64,000 bases of DNA, from NCBI GenBank assembly GCA_019426215.1, contig CM033393.1:21578591-21642590 (forward strand), written 5' to 3'. The DNA comes from Buddleja alternifolia. Its lineage: Eukaryota; Streptophyta; Magnoliopsida; Lamiales; Scrophulariaceae. A model generated the notes under the pieces. The model made no database searches and was not told the origin of the DNA. It saw nothing but the letters and a program-made list of their open reading frames with translations. This document shows, one piece after another, positions 21,291 to 32,828 of the stretch; position 1 is the first letter of the stretch, and each line of letters opens with the position of its first letter. A program made the translations under genes and the position numbers.

Positions 21291-22338
21291 GGGCCTAACG
21301 GGTCAGGTTATTTTTCCTCGGGTCCAATTTTTTAAATAATTGGGTTTTGGGCTATTTTAATTATCTAGGTGGGTCAAAAGTATGATGACCCGGATTTAAT
21401 TAAATAAGCCCAAATTGTTTTAATTAAAATTACGGACTCTTCAATAAATTAATTTTGGGCCTAATTAATTAAAATTAAATATGCCAATGGTTGGTAATTT
21501 ATATTTTATAAAATCAAGCCCAAATTGTTTTATTGAATATTAATAATTTAAGTGAAATAATTAATTAATGGTTCTTGGAGAACTTTTTAATTAAGTTATT
21601 TATTTAAATTAAAGATTCTCACTAAATGGCTTATTGTCATGATTATCAATAAAATTTGGAATTTTATTGAGGAAGTTAATTAGTTGGACTAATTAAATAT
21701 TAACTTAATCACCAACATAATTGCTTTATTTTTCGTGAGCATGTATTAAATGATGGTGACATTGTCCATGCGCTTAGGTTATTTTTTTTTATTGTATTTC
21801 CTTTTATGGGTTGTAAGGGCAGGAATGGAGCCCGTTTATTTTATTTCTAGAATTATGTATAGGTTGTTAAATAATCTCATGTAAAATATAGAAATAGAAT
21901 AGGCCTTTCAAGAGGAGATCAATCCAAAAGAAGAGGAGCTTAGAGCCCACTAAGAATAGCTAGGCTTATTTTTATTTTTATTTTTTTTATGATGGCCCAT
22001 TGGCATGGGCTTTCTAGATAAAGCCCATGGACATATGTGTTGATTTATTGCTTTCGATGCATGTTCATTAATTGTATGAAGCATGTATGTTATCAATAAG
22101 CGTTATATAAATTGAATAATGTGCAAAGTGAAACTTAGATAAATGTTTAGAACATGAATTCTCCCAAGCAAAAATTATCTAAGATAGTAAGGGATGCTAG
22201 GCATCCTTTCCCTCCACTAAAATTAATAAAATCAAGTATTAAACCTAGTATATGGCATCTTCCCAGTAAGTGGGGGTCGTATATCAAGATTTAATTCTAG
22301 AATTTTATTAAGTGCATTAGATGCCTTAATCGAGATAT

Positions 22339-22570
22339 ATTTCACCCCAAATATTGTGAAAGGGTTGCAAGGTAAAATTCAAATGTTAGATTATGAGGAG
22401 TTAGTGGGAGTACACTTAGATAATCCACAATACCTATAAATCGTTAAAGGGTTGCGGTTTTGGTGGATTATGGGAAAAAGAAGATTGAACCATCTATTGA
22501 ATAGATTGATGTTGGACATCACTTATATTAAATAATGGACCAAATATCGTTAAAGGGTTTCCATCCATTA
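22339..22570 (+). other. Triple stem-loop in element E leader
   Basis: Hairpins at 22339-22378 (ATTTCACC with GGTAAAAT, one mismatch), 22420-22471 (ATAATCCAC with GTGGATTAT, perfect) and 22533-22570 (TAATGGA with TCCATTA, perfect). Loops: ATATTGTGAAAGGGTTGC, AAATCGTTAAAGGGTTGC and ATATCGTTAAAGGGTTTCC. The gag ATG follows 216 nt later. Confidence 0.7.
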
Positions 22571-22786
22571 GATTAATTAAAGAAATCAATCCCCACCACG
22601 AAGTACATTGCAACGATCACTTCCGTTTTTCACAATGGGAGTGTGAATCTCGAAAAATGTAGTGGGAGCCAAGTTATAAGTCGAAGTCCTTGATTTTAAA
22701 CTTGGTTTTAGTTTAGTTACACAAGTCTAATAAAGTCTGGTTTATTTTCTGCAGCTATTTTTGATTTATCTCTCTCAAAACAAAAA

Positions 22787-23605
22787 ATGACTATCAACCC
22801 ACTTTTCGTTTTACTCGAAAAGAACATCCTTACCGGACCCAACTACGTGGATTGGCTAAGGAACTTGAGAGTAGTTCTCAACATGGAGTCCTTGGGATAC
22901 GTGTTGGACACAGACATCCCTGCTCCTCCTAACAGAACACGTGCCAACGAGGAAGAAATCCAAGCTCGGGAAAAATGGGTAAAGGGCGACGTCCGAGTGC
23001 GTGGGTACAATCGTGGCTCAATGACAAATGAGCTTCAGAGGACCCACGAGAAGATGACCACAGCGAGGGCTATCTTGACACACTTGGTCGAGCTCTATGG
23101 TGAGCACAGTCGTACTGCTAGATATGAGATATCTAAAGAGCTCTTCGGGGCCAAAATGAGAGAAGGTGAGAAAGTTGGGGATCATGTCCTCGAAATGATC
23201 TCGAGGATCGAGAGATTGGAGGCTCTCAATTTTACTATGAATTCACATCTTCAAACTGATCTCATTTTGCAGTCTTTTTCTGATTCCTTTTCCCAATTTG
23301 TCATGAACTTCAATTGCAATGAGATTGAATGCAACTTATCTGGGCTAATGAATAAACTAAACACTGTACAATCTCAATTGAAGCCCAACGGAAAGGAAAC
23401 TGCATTGGTTATCTCTTCATGGCCCAGACGGGCGAAGAATAAGAAGAAGAAAGCCAAGAAGTAAAGTGGCGAGCTTGTAGCTCAGGGTGGTGTCGATAAA
23501 GGAAAAGGGAAAGCTCCTATGAATCGCAAGCGTAAAGGGCCACAAATGCGGTGACAGACAGATGCCTACACTGCGGTGAGCTGGTCCACTAAAGAAGGAA
23601 CTGTC
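22787..23605 (+). pseudogene. Element E gag
   Basis: ATG at 22787 opens 225 residues (MTINPLFVLLEKNILTGPNY...) covering the whole copia capsid-like domain: GPNYVDWLRNLRVVLNMESL, the RGSMTNELQRTHEKM helix, LYGEHSRTARYEISKEL, and a Lys-rich linker ending in a TAA at 23462-23464. After a frameshift the zinc knuckle appears at about 23570-23605 as CLHCGELVH then a stop in place of Trp, then RRNC. This is the most complete Gag of its family in the window but it has lost its nucleocapsid. Confidence 0.85.
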
Positions 23606-23610
23606 TGAAC

Positions 23611-26255
23611 ATGGGGCCGGGCGCACAAGGTATGGAACTTTATGTTCATGAAACTTATTGTTCTATAACCATCTTCTCTAGATTTTGGATTCTTGATTCT
23701 GGAGCTAGTGCTCACATTTGTTGTGTGAATCAGGATCTGGTGCTAGGAATGAAGCTGGACAGTGATGAGGTGAAGATAAAAGTAGGCAACGGGCATAGCG
23801 TCGCAACTACTGGAATTAGATCTACCTCATTGCTTTTAAATTCTGGACATATACTATTTCTGGATAATGTCTTAGTTTTACCCAATGGGCTTAAAAACAT
23901 TATTACTATTCCCGTTTTAGTTAAACTTGGTTACACTTTCCGTTTTATTGATGAACGATGCAACATTTATTATGGTAATAAATTAGTAAGCTTTGCTTCT
24001 TTAATAAATGGATTGTATTACCTTAATGTCCAGAATGAGTGTTCTGTGAATACTATACAAAGAAAATGTGGTAGGCTTGGAATAAACCAAAGATTGATTT
24101 GGCATTTTAGACTAGGCCATGCCGGCGAACATAAAATTAGCAAAATGGAGAAAGATGGACTAATTGGTCCATTGGGATCGGATCCCTATCCTACTTGTGA
24201 ATCTTGTCTCAAAGGCAAGATGGCTAGATCCCCCTTTACAGGGACTTTTGAAAGAGCCTCACAAATCTTAGGCTTAGTGCACACTGATGTTTGTGGTCCA
24301 TTTGGAGAAATGGCACGAGGAGGTTTCCTTTACTTCATCACCGTCACTGATGATCATTTAAGATATGGTCTAGTGTACATGATGAGGCATAAGTCTGAAT
24401 CCATTGAAAAGTTCAAGGAATTCAAGGCTTTAGTGGAAAATCAAACTGGTCAACATATAAAAACCCTTTGATCGGATCGAGGAGGAGAATATATGAGCAA
24501 CGAGTTTGATGTATACCTCAGAGAGAATGGTATAGTATTACAGCTCACACCTCCAGCGACAACACAGTTAAATGGAGTAGCAGAGAGAAGGAATCGAACC
24601 TTGTTGGACATGGTTTGCCCCATGCTCAGCTACACTGACTTACCCATTTCACTGTGGGGTCATACGCTGCTTATAGCTATACACATTTTAAATAGATGTC
24701 CGTCTAAGTCCGTTCCTATGACTCCCTATGAGATATGGAGGAATAGGAAACCAAGTCTTAATCACATCAAGATTTGGGGATGTCCGGCTTATGTCAAAAA
24801 GACAAAAGTGGACAAGTTGGAGGCTAGATCCTTGAAGGGACGTTTCATTGGATATCCTGAGCATTCAATGGGATACCTCTTTTACCTGCACGATGATCAA
24901 AGGATCATTGTAACTTTACAAGCCCGCTTTCTTGAAGATGAGTTCATTCAAGAAGGAGGAGCGGGTAGAAAGATTGTTCTAGAAGAACAAAATGAGATTC
25001 CAGTGGATACATCTACACAGGAAGTGAGAACCGAACCTTATGTAACACAACCACAACTGTGAAGATCAAGTAGAGTACCTCAACCCCCTGAGAGGTACGA
25101 CTATCTAGTACAGAGGGAGTTGGATCTTCTTTCTGTATTAGAGGAGGATCATGGAGATGATCCCTCAACTTTTGATCAAGCAATGGTGGATGTGGATGCT
25201 ACTAGATGGCATGAAGCTATGCAAACTGAGATCAATTCGATGCATGCAAACCAAGTCCGGAAACTTGTGGACCAACCTGAAGGGGTAAAACCAATCGGGT
25301 GCAAATGGATCTACAAGAGAAAGATTGGTGTTGATGGGAAGGTTGACACCTACAAAGCCATGTTAGTGGCAAAAAGGTATAGTCAAAAAGAAGGAATTGA
25401 ATACCAAGAAACCTTTTTGACAGTGGCTATGATCAAATCAATAAGGATTCTACTTGCAATAGTCGTACACCTAGACTATGAAATATGGCAAATGGATGTC
25501 AAAACTGCTTTCCTAAATGGATTCCTAGAAGAGGACATCTATATGGAACAACCTAAAGGTTTTGTATCCGAGGAGCATACTCATAAGGTGTGGAAGCTTG
25601 AGAGATCTATTTATAGACTCAAGCAAGCATCCCGTAGCTGGAATCTACATTTTGATGAAACTGTCAAAAGATTTGACTTCATCAAGAATGAAGACGAGCC
25701 ATGTGTTTACAAAAACGTTAGTGGGAGCAAGATAACATTCCTTGTGTTATATGTAGATGACATATTACTCATAGGGAATGATATGGGAATGCTCACCACT
25801 GTAAAAAAGTGGCTTTCAAGTACTTTCTCCATGAAAGACTTGGGAAGGGCAACTTATATTCTAGGGATTCAAATCTACAGAGATCGAACATATAGAATGA
25901 TAGGGCTCTCTCAAGCCCTTTACTTAGAAAAGGTCCTAAAGAGATATAGGATGGAGGATTCTAAGAAAGGGTTCCTGCCAATGAGGCATGGGATACATCT
26001 CTCAAAATCTATGTGTCCTCAAAGTGAGGAAGATAGAAAGGAAATGAGCACTGTACCCTATGCATCAGCAGTGGGTAGCCTGATGTACGCAATATTGTGT
26101 ACTAGACCTGACATTGCTTATTCGGTAAGCGTTGTTAGTTGATTTCAAGCAAACCCAGGCAAGGAGCATTGGATAGCTGTGAAGAATATCCTAAAGTATT
26201 TAAAGAGAACCAAGGATATGATTCTCATCTATGGGAGTGGTAGCCTGAGAGTGGA
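23611..26255 (+). pseudogene. Element E pol: protease, integrase, reverse transcriptase
   Basis: Frame 1 (23611-24471): aspartic protease (ILDSGASAHIC), HHCC pre-integrase (LIWHFRLGHAGE ... CESCLKGKM) and integrase start (HTDVCGP, first catalytic Asp present), ending in TGA at 24469-24471 where the family has Arg before SDRGGEY. Frame 2 (24493-25062): rest of integrase with GVAERRNRT, ended by TGA. Frame 3 (25120-26142): reverse transcriptase with KARL-type finger, NGFLEEDIYMEQPKGF, GLKQ-like RLKQASRSWN and catalytic YVDD, ended by TGA in place of the Arg of SRFQANPGKEHW. RNase H is cut after YGSGSLRVD. Confidence 0.88.
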
Positions 26256-26262
26256 CGTGCAT

Positions 26263-27345
26263 TTACATCAGATGCCACTTGAGTCTTAAGTTAGTTTCTT
26301 GCCTACCACGTTTACGTGTTACAACATTAACATCAGATGAATTACGGGCATTTAAATAATACAAATCATTAACTAAACATGCATTGCCAACTAATTTATT
26401 TCCATAATAAATGTCGCAATTTAATTTAGAAAAATGGAATGTACATCCAATCTTAACTAAGATAGGAATAGATACAATGTTCTTAAGCTCCTTGGGCAAA
26501 ACCAAAACATTATCTAAAAACAGTAAATGTACAGAATTCAAATAAAGAGAATTAGATCTGATCCTAGTAGCTGCGACGCTTTCCCCGCTGCCTACTTTGA
26601 TCATCACTTCTTCTCGGCCCAGCTTTCTACTTCTCTGTGGATCCTGATCCAAACAACAAACATGGGCACTAGCCCCTGAGTCCAGAATCCACGAAGTAGA
26701 AAATACGGTCATAGAACAGTTAGTTTCAAAAACAAATAGTTCCATACCTTGTGCGCCTTTGCCTAATATGGGACAGTTTCTCTTCCAGTGGCCAAGCTCA
26801 CCGCACTCGAGACATCTATCTGTTTTATTAGGTCCTTTGCTCTTGTAAAACCCTTGAGCCTTTCCCTTACCCTTCTTGGTACCCCCTTGAACTCCAAGCT
26901 CGCCAGACTTTTTCTTGTTGTTCTTCTTCTTAGACTTTTTGGGTCCAAAAGAGATGACCAAGGTAGTTTTTTTTCCCTTTGGTTTCATTTGAGATTGTGC
27001 AGTAACCAACTTGTTCATTAGCCCAGCTAAATTGCACTCTATCTCATTGCAGTTAAAGTTAACCACAAATTGGGAGAAGAAATCAGGAAGAGACTGCAAG
27101 ATTAAGTCAGTTTGAAGGGTGTCATTCATGGTGAATTCGAGAGCTTCCAATTTCTCGATCCTCGAAATCATTTTGAGGACATGATCACCAACCTTCTCAC
27201 TTTCTTTCATCTTCGCTCCGAAGAGCTCCTTCGATATCTCATATCGTGCAGTTCGACTATGCTCTCCATAGAGCTCTACCAGGAGCTAGGATAGCTCTTC
27301 CAGTGGGCATCTTATCATGTGACCTTTGAAGATCATTAGGCATAG
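26263..27345 (-). pseudogene. Element H gag (C-terminal part), zinc knuckle and protease
   Basis: An open frame of 315 residues (27210-26263) holds the end of the capsid domain (GDHVLKMISRIEKLEALEF), a Lys-rich linker, an intact CX2CX4HX4C knuckle (CLECGELGHWKRNC), the protease motif WILDSGASAHVC and the protease body, ending at KWHL of the pre-integrase module where the element breaks off. Upstream, gag homology continues in another frame to about 27345 (MPNDLQRSHDKM) and then stops; the N-terminal third of gag is deleted. Knuckle and protease are better kept than in the neighbours. Confidence 0.82.
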
Positions 27346-28630
27346 ATTAAACATATTAAACATTCATGGGCCTTTTGACTTTATCAACTTTGAACTATTT
27401 TATCTCGATTCCTAAAACAAATCATGCATTATTTCTAAGAATATAATAAATAGCTTCAAATTTGATAACCCATAAAATTAAAGGTAAAACATATAATCCT
27501 AAGTCCATGATTAGTGTTTTAATCACATAAGACATGCTCGCAACAATTAATACATGCTCGCAATATTAAATCACTTATGTTGATTATTAAAATTTTAGTC
27601 CAACTAAAAAGTCCTTTATAAAATTTCTTATGATTTCACATATTCACTATTTCAATTAAAATCATTCTAGTCCAACTAGATGACTTAGATGTATGAAATT
27701 AAAAATTAAGTGCATCTACCTTTAATTAAAATAATATGAACACATAAAATATGGAATTCTATATTTTATTTTATTATGATTTAAAGTCATCAAAAATTGG
27801 AAATACTTTTATTTGATCAAAGAATTAGTTATTAATCTCTAAGAAAAATAATTTATATTCCTTATTCAAAATGAAGTAATTTCCAAGTCGAGGAAAAATA
27901 ATAATATATAATCCATAAATCAATTATTAATCTCCAAGAAAAATAATTAATTAGTTCTACTAAATATTATATTCCAATTAATCTCATTGGGCTCGTCCTT
28001 TTGGTCCACTTGGATTCAATTTAATTGGGCTCAAAATAATTAATTAGAACAACATTCACGTTTATTAATTTCTTATTGGGCTAGATTTAATTTATGTCCA
28101 AATCACCAATCTAAGTGGCCCATTTAGATTTACTTAGATTAAGTCCAAACTAATTAACAAATCAAAATTGGATAATTTTCAATTGGGCTTGATTTAAATT
28201 ATTCGGGTCATTATCCTTTTGATCAACCCAATTAATTAAAATCACCCAAAATTCAAAAAACAATTACGACCCAAACATAGCCCGTTTTACGACCCGAATC
28301 CATGACCCGGATCAACGAATTGGGTATCCAAACCCACGACCTGTCGAGCCACGGTCATGACCCGAAGGGCCATGTTCGGCCCGGCTGCGATAAACAGCGC
28401 CCGCAGTTGTGCGCATTTTTCTCGGGGCTTTCGAGCCCTGTTTTTCCTCGATATTTTTCGATTTTCAATATCATCAAATATCCCTAGATTTACAATTACT
28501 AAAAATAAAATAAAAACTAGACAAAAAACCATACAACGCAGATTTAAGAAAAGCATACAAACATGCTTCAAAAACGCATAACATGCAATTCTTAAATCAC
28601 GTAAACAAGATCAAATATGCAAATCAGAGA
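27346..28630 (-). other. Leader of element H
   Basis: AT-rich, no gene. A moderately GC-rich patch lies at about 28300-28440, in the position of the GC-rich blocks of A and E. The triple stem-loop is not present: its place next to gag was lost with the gag N-terminus. Short open frames around 28287-28581 overlap on both strands and are not regarded as genes. Confidence 0.6.
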
Positions 28631-28645
28631 TTGGCTCTGATACCA
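28631..28645 (-). other. Primer-binding site of element H
   Basis: Minus-strand TGGTATCAGAGCCAA one base inside the LTR end at 28647; identical to the site of element A. Confidence 0.85.
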
Positions 28646-28646
28646 C

Positions 28647-30415
28647 TGTTGGGTTTCGTTCGAAAAAGAATGAACGCAGCGAAAGGGATTTCAAAAATTA
28701 AAACGAAAACCCAATTGGTACTCTAATTCGCATAATTGAATCTAAAAGCGTATAACGAATAAAACTTACTGGTTAATATGAATATGATGATGGAGAAAAA
28801 CTTCTTCTTCTCCAAAACTCAAAATATTGAAGCTTCCAAATCTTCAATTCTTTGGTTTGATTCTTCAAACTTGAACTTGATTCGAACAACGAAAATACGT
28901 CGTCTCTAAATCGTCACGCACGGATCAACAAACGAAAAATCTCCTTTCTTCTTTCTCTATGGTCGACGGCTAGGTATAGAGGAAGGGAGGAATATTTTTC
29001 TTTCTTTTGAGAGTTATGAGAGTTGTGTATTCTCTTCTTACTTGTTCTAAGTCAAAGAGTCCTTATATACCTCATGACTTATTGAACAAGTCAAAACAAA
29101 AGAGCCCTAATATGTGGCCTCTCAAAGACGCCACTTTGAGGCCTCATAGGCGTCCAATTGGACTCCTTATTTAGCCCCGGGATTTGTTTTGTTTAATTAA
29201 TTTCTTATTCCAATTAATAATTTATTATATCCAATAAATTAATTAATTAATTAAATAATCAAATTAATTCATTAATATATTTCACAAGGAAATTAATTAA
29301 TAATTAATCTTATCATTATAATTAATTATTTCATCTAATTAATAATTAATTATTTAATTTATTCAATAAATTAAAATTCCCAGAAGAAATAATAGAAATT
29401 CCCTTTTCTTCATTTTTCTTTTAAAATCCTTTAGCGCGACTCTTTAGGTTCGTTTCGTTTGGCAATGAGAGAAAACCAAAGGAAGTGGGTAACACCTAGC
29501 CAGTCACGTGGCCCACTTCGTAACCCAAACGAAAATGAATGATAGGATCATTCCGAAACCTTCCAATCGTAAATACCGTATATGTATAAACCCTTTGTTC
29601 ACGTTCCCCGGTTAAGTGAGAGTAATGGTTATGTCAAACTCACTGGACTTGACCATATATAAAAATCATAATAAATACGAGATCATTGAGCTCGATTTAG
29701 TGCCAAGCACAATCGTCTCGTTTGCTTTGGCCAAAGACTTTGATCTCTATTTGTCTATAATTACATAGGATACATACTCATTCACTTATGAGAGAACAAA
29801 TCCCATATTAGATATCTGCTAAGATTAACACTTGCCCATCAAGTCCGCATTTTGAGGTTAACCCCACCAAAGGGTGAATTGGGTCTAATTACTCTAGTGA
29901 AAGACTTGACGTCACAAGTGCATCTTCAACCTGATACTTCAGGTCAAAGGTTCACATATACCTATTACGCATAATCAGTTCCGTCATTGACAGTCACAGA
30001 GTGAAAACTCATGTGACAGAACCGATGCAAGTCGTGTTCTAACATATCAGTTCCACTGACGTGTCTACAATCTTTATCTCTTATCATCTCATGATACCAG
30101 ACAGGCACTCCCATGTCGGAGCTAAGATTGTATAAGTATTCGAAGTCTTTATTTGTCCATTAAAGACTTCATATTACTTACGGACTTATTTTAGTAATCA
30201 AGATCGATCTCTCTAGTGCCAATCTTCCTATCCCACAGGAAATAGAGGGATCGCACTGAAAATATAGACAAAACATTTTACACAACTTATAGATGCAGAT
30301 AAGAATTAAGTGAAAACTCAATAATCCCTTTTATTTAAGAAGAGTTTAAGTTTAATACAAGATATATGCCCTATACATTCTATCCTCTATGGCATCTGAG
30401 GGCATAGTTCTAACA
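28647..30415 (-). repeat. LTR of element H
   Basis: 1769 bases, in sense orientation from TGTTAGAACTATGCCC to AACCCAACA, with a primer site on one side and a polypurine tract on the other. It aligns with the LTR of element I (61825-63850) and shares a conserved middle portion (TTCACCC..TTGGTGGGGT, GCGGACTTGATGGGCAAGT) with the A/E and B LTRs. Confidence 0.85.
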
Positions 30416-30432
30416 ATCTCCCGCTTGCACTC
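30416..30432 (-). other. Polypurine tract next to the H LTR
   Basis: Minus-strand GAGTGCAAGCGGGAGAT immediately before the LTR start; it overlaps the end of the RNase H frame, as in element I at 63851-63867. Confidence 0.75.
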
Positions 30433-32326
30433 AATGCCACTCATTGTGGTATCTAATACCCATCATTTCCAGGTGTTGGTCCAAAACAGCCTGAGGTAGT
30501 GGTTTGGTGAACGGGTCAGCTATATTGTCAGCTGAGGCTATTTTCTGCACTGCTATCTCTCCTCTGCCAACGATCTCCCTGATGATGTGAAATATTCTCT
30601 CAATATGTTTGGACTTGTTATGAGACCTCAGATCCTTGACTTGAGCTATCGCTCCATTGTTATCACAATAAAGTGGCAACGGGAGCTGAGCACTAGGGAC
30701 CGTTCCAAGTTCTCCAAGAAACTTCCTCATCCAAACAGATTCTTTCGCTGCCTCTGAGGCTGCTACATACTCTACTTCAGTGGTAGAATCAGCGGTTGTG
30801 CTTTGGTTGGAGCTCTTCCAAGACACCACTCCACCATTGAGAGTAAAAACAAACCCTGAAGTGGATTTTCAGTCATCAACATCAGACTGAGAGTCTGAAT
30901 CAGAATAACCTTCCATCTTCAAGTCTCCACCTCCATAGATGAGAATCATATCCTTAGTTCTTTTCAGATACTTTAGGATATTCTTCACAGCTATCCAATG
31001 TTCCTTTCCCGGGTTTGCCTGAAATTGACTCACCACGCTCACAGCATAGGTAATGTCGGGTCTAGTACACAACATTGCATACATCAGGCTACCAACTGCA
31101 GAAGCATAGGGTACATTACTCATCTCTTGTCTATCTTTCGCACTTTGAGGACACATAGACTTGGATAAGTGTACTACATGCCTCATGGGAAGAAACCCTT
31201 TCTTAGAGTTGTCCATCCTAAACCTCTTTAGGACCTTTTCTAAGTAAAGGGCTTGAGAGAGGCCTATCATTCTATTCGTTCTATCCCTGTAGATACGACT
31301 TCCTAGAATGTATGTGGCTTCTCCAAAGTCTTTTATGGAAAACGTACTCGAAAGCCATTTCTTGACAGTGGTGAGCAATCCTATGTCATTTCCTATAAGT
31401 AGAATGTCATCCACATATAGTACTAAGAACGAGAGTTTGCTCCCATTAGTCTTCTTGTAGACACATAGTTCATCTTCGTTCTTGATGAAGCCATATCCCT
31501 TAACTTCTTCATCAAAACGGAGATTCCAGCTTCTAGATGCTTGCTTGAGACCGTAAATGGACCTCTCAAGTTTACATACTTTATGGATATCGGACTCGGA
31601 CACAAAACCCTTTGGCTGTTCCATATAGATATCCTCCTCGAGGAATCCATTTAGAAAGGCCGTTTTGACATCCATTTGCCATATCTCCTAATCTAAGTAT
31701 GCAGTTATAGATAACAAAATTCGTATGGACTTTATCATAGCCACGGGCGAAAAGGTTTCTTGATAGTCAATTCCTTCTATTTGACTATACCCTTTCGCTA
31801 CGAGCCTGGCTTTAAAGGTGTCAACCTTGCCATCGCTACCTATCCTTCTGTTGTAGATCCACTTACATCCTATAGGTTTTATACCTTCAGGACGATCTAC
31901 CAAAGTCCAGACATGGTTCGATTGCATAGAGTCCATTTCTGTTTCCGTGGTTTCTCGCCATCTTGAAGCGTCGACATTCATCATCGCTTGATCATAGGTA
32001 CATGGATCATCTTCATGACCTTCTTGTACTACAGTGTGAAGCTCTCGCTCCCCCTGCAGTAGATAACCATACTTCTCAGGTTCATGCAGTATTCTACCAG
32101 ATCTACGTGGTGGTTGTGCTACTATGGGTTTAGGCCTCAGTTCTTGAACAGATGTATTTGAGGGAGTTTCATTTTTTTTCTTCTAGAACAATTTTCTTAC
32201 CTTTGCCCCCTTCCAAGATGAACTCACCCTCAAGGAAGCGAGCTTGTAGGGCCATGATGATTCTTTGATCATCATGCAAGTAAAAGAAGAATCCCACGGA
32301 ATCTTTAGGATAACCAATGAAACGAG
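30431..32326 (-). pseudogene. Element H pol: integrase C-terminus, reverse transcriptase, RNase H
   Basis: Integrase C-terminal part from 32326 to about 31990 (FYLHDDQRI and the spacer to the DQAMM motif), in broken frames. Reverse transcriptase at 31984-31688 and 31675-30869 with KWIYNRRIG, KARLVAKGYSQ, NGFLEEDIYMEQPKGF and the catalytic YVDD; a stop separates the two pieces. RNase H at 30829-30431 with STTEVEYVAASEAAKE, YCDNNGAI and ADPFTKPLPQ; a TGA in place of an Arg codon separates it from the reverse transcriptase after DSQSDVDD. Few other lesions, so this is a relatively young copy. Confidence 0.85.
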
Positions 32327-32828
32327 ATTGAGTGTACTTTTGTTGGGCTAATGAACAAACTCATGAACGCTCAATCACAAATGAAGCCCAAGGGGAAGGA
32401 AACTGCCTTGGCCATTTCTACTACTGGGTCTTCAAAGCCCTTTAAGAAGAAGAAAGGCAAGAAGGCATTGGGAGTGAAAAAGGACTCTGATGATACAAGA
32501 AAAGGTACAGCCCCTAAATAAAAAGGTAAAGGCCCAAAGGTGACGGACAAGTGTATCCAATGTAGCAAGCTGGGTCACTGGAAACGAGATTGTCCACAGC
32601 TGTAAAACTATGGTGCCTCAGGTATAGAACATAATGTTTTGGAAATTAATTGTTATTTTACCGTCTTTTCATCTTCTTGAATTCTAGACTCTGGAGCTAG
32701 TGCTCAAATACGTGTTATGAATCAGCACCTGAAAAGAAGTAGGAGGCTTAGAGAGAAAGAGGTGATGATCAATGTAGGAAGCGGACAAAGTGTTACGGCT
32801 ACCCACATTGGATCTACTAGCATTTATT
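32327..32828 (+). pseudogene. Second copy of element B gag end and protease start
   Basis: About 95% identical by eye to 18700-19197, including the TAA stop after the Lys-rich linker and the damaged protease start, so both derive from an already inactive B. The zinc knuckle CIQCSKLGHWKRDC is present near 32551-32592. The left border is a sharp join to the minus-strand element H at ATGAAACGAGATTG, where both partners share about four bases (AACG). The right border is the E solo LTR at 32829. Confidence 0.8.

Larger units (their letters stand above)
20831..22786 (+). other. Leader of element E
   Basis: Two kilobases without a gene. In order: AT-rich start, GC-rich inverted-repeat block (21020-21290), an AT-rich middle mirroring that of element A, the triple stem-loop (22339-22570), then CCACCACGAAGT and TAGTGGGAGCC shortly before gag. 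The long GC-rich open frames on both strands are not genes. Confidence 0.6.
19198..26255 (+). mobile_element. Ty1/copia element E, 3' truncated, inserted in B
   Basis: LTR, primer site (TGGTATCAGAGTC, from 20818), leader with GC-rich block and triple stem-loop, gag, protease, integrase, reverse transcriptase and the beginning of RNase H. The sequence stops at about 26255, where a minus-strand element begins. The end of RNase H, the polypurine tract and the 3' LTR are missing. Several stop codons fall where Arg codons are expected (CGA to TGA), the usual decay of methylated CpG. Confidence 0.85.
26256..32326 (-). mobile_element. Copia element H in circularly permuted order, around a single LTR
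   Basis: Read right to left on the minus strand: integrase C-terminus (from 32326), reverse transcriptase, RNase H, polypurine tract (30416-30432), LTR (30415-28647), primer site (28645-28631), leader, gag, zinc knuckle, protease, pre-integrase, ending at 26263 within the RLKWHL motif. A single LTR thus serves as 3' LTR for the right part and 5' LTR for the left part. The two outer ends fall on either side of the integrase core, which is missing. This is what a one-LTR circle opened within integrase would give, or what remains of a tandem LTR-internal-LTR array. Confidence 0.7.

Noticed and set aside
20857..21339. Open frames of up to 142 codons in the E leader, both strands
   Set aside because: Same GC-rich repeat effect; products are repetitive in every frame and there is no coding homology.
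22339..22570. Regularly spaced repeats of a 20-nt motif, superficially like a small CRISPR array
   Set aside because: Only three copies, unequal spacing, flanks that form stems with each repeat, eukaryotic retrotransposon context. It is treated as an RNA structure.
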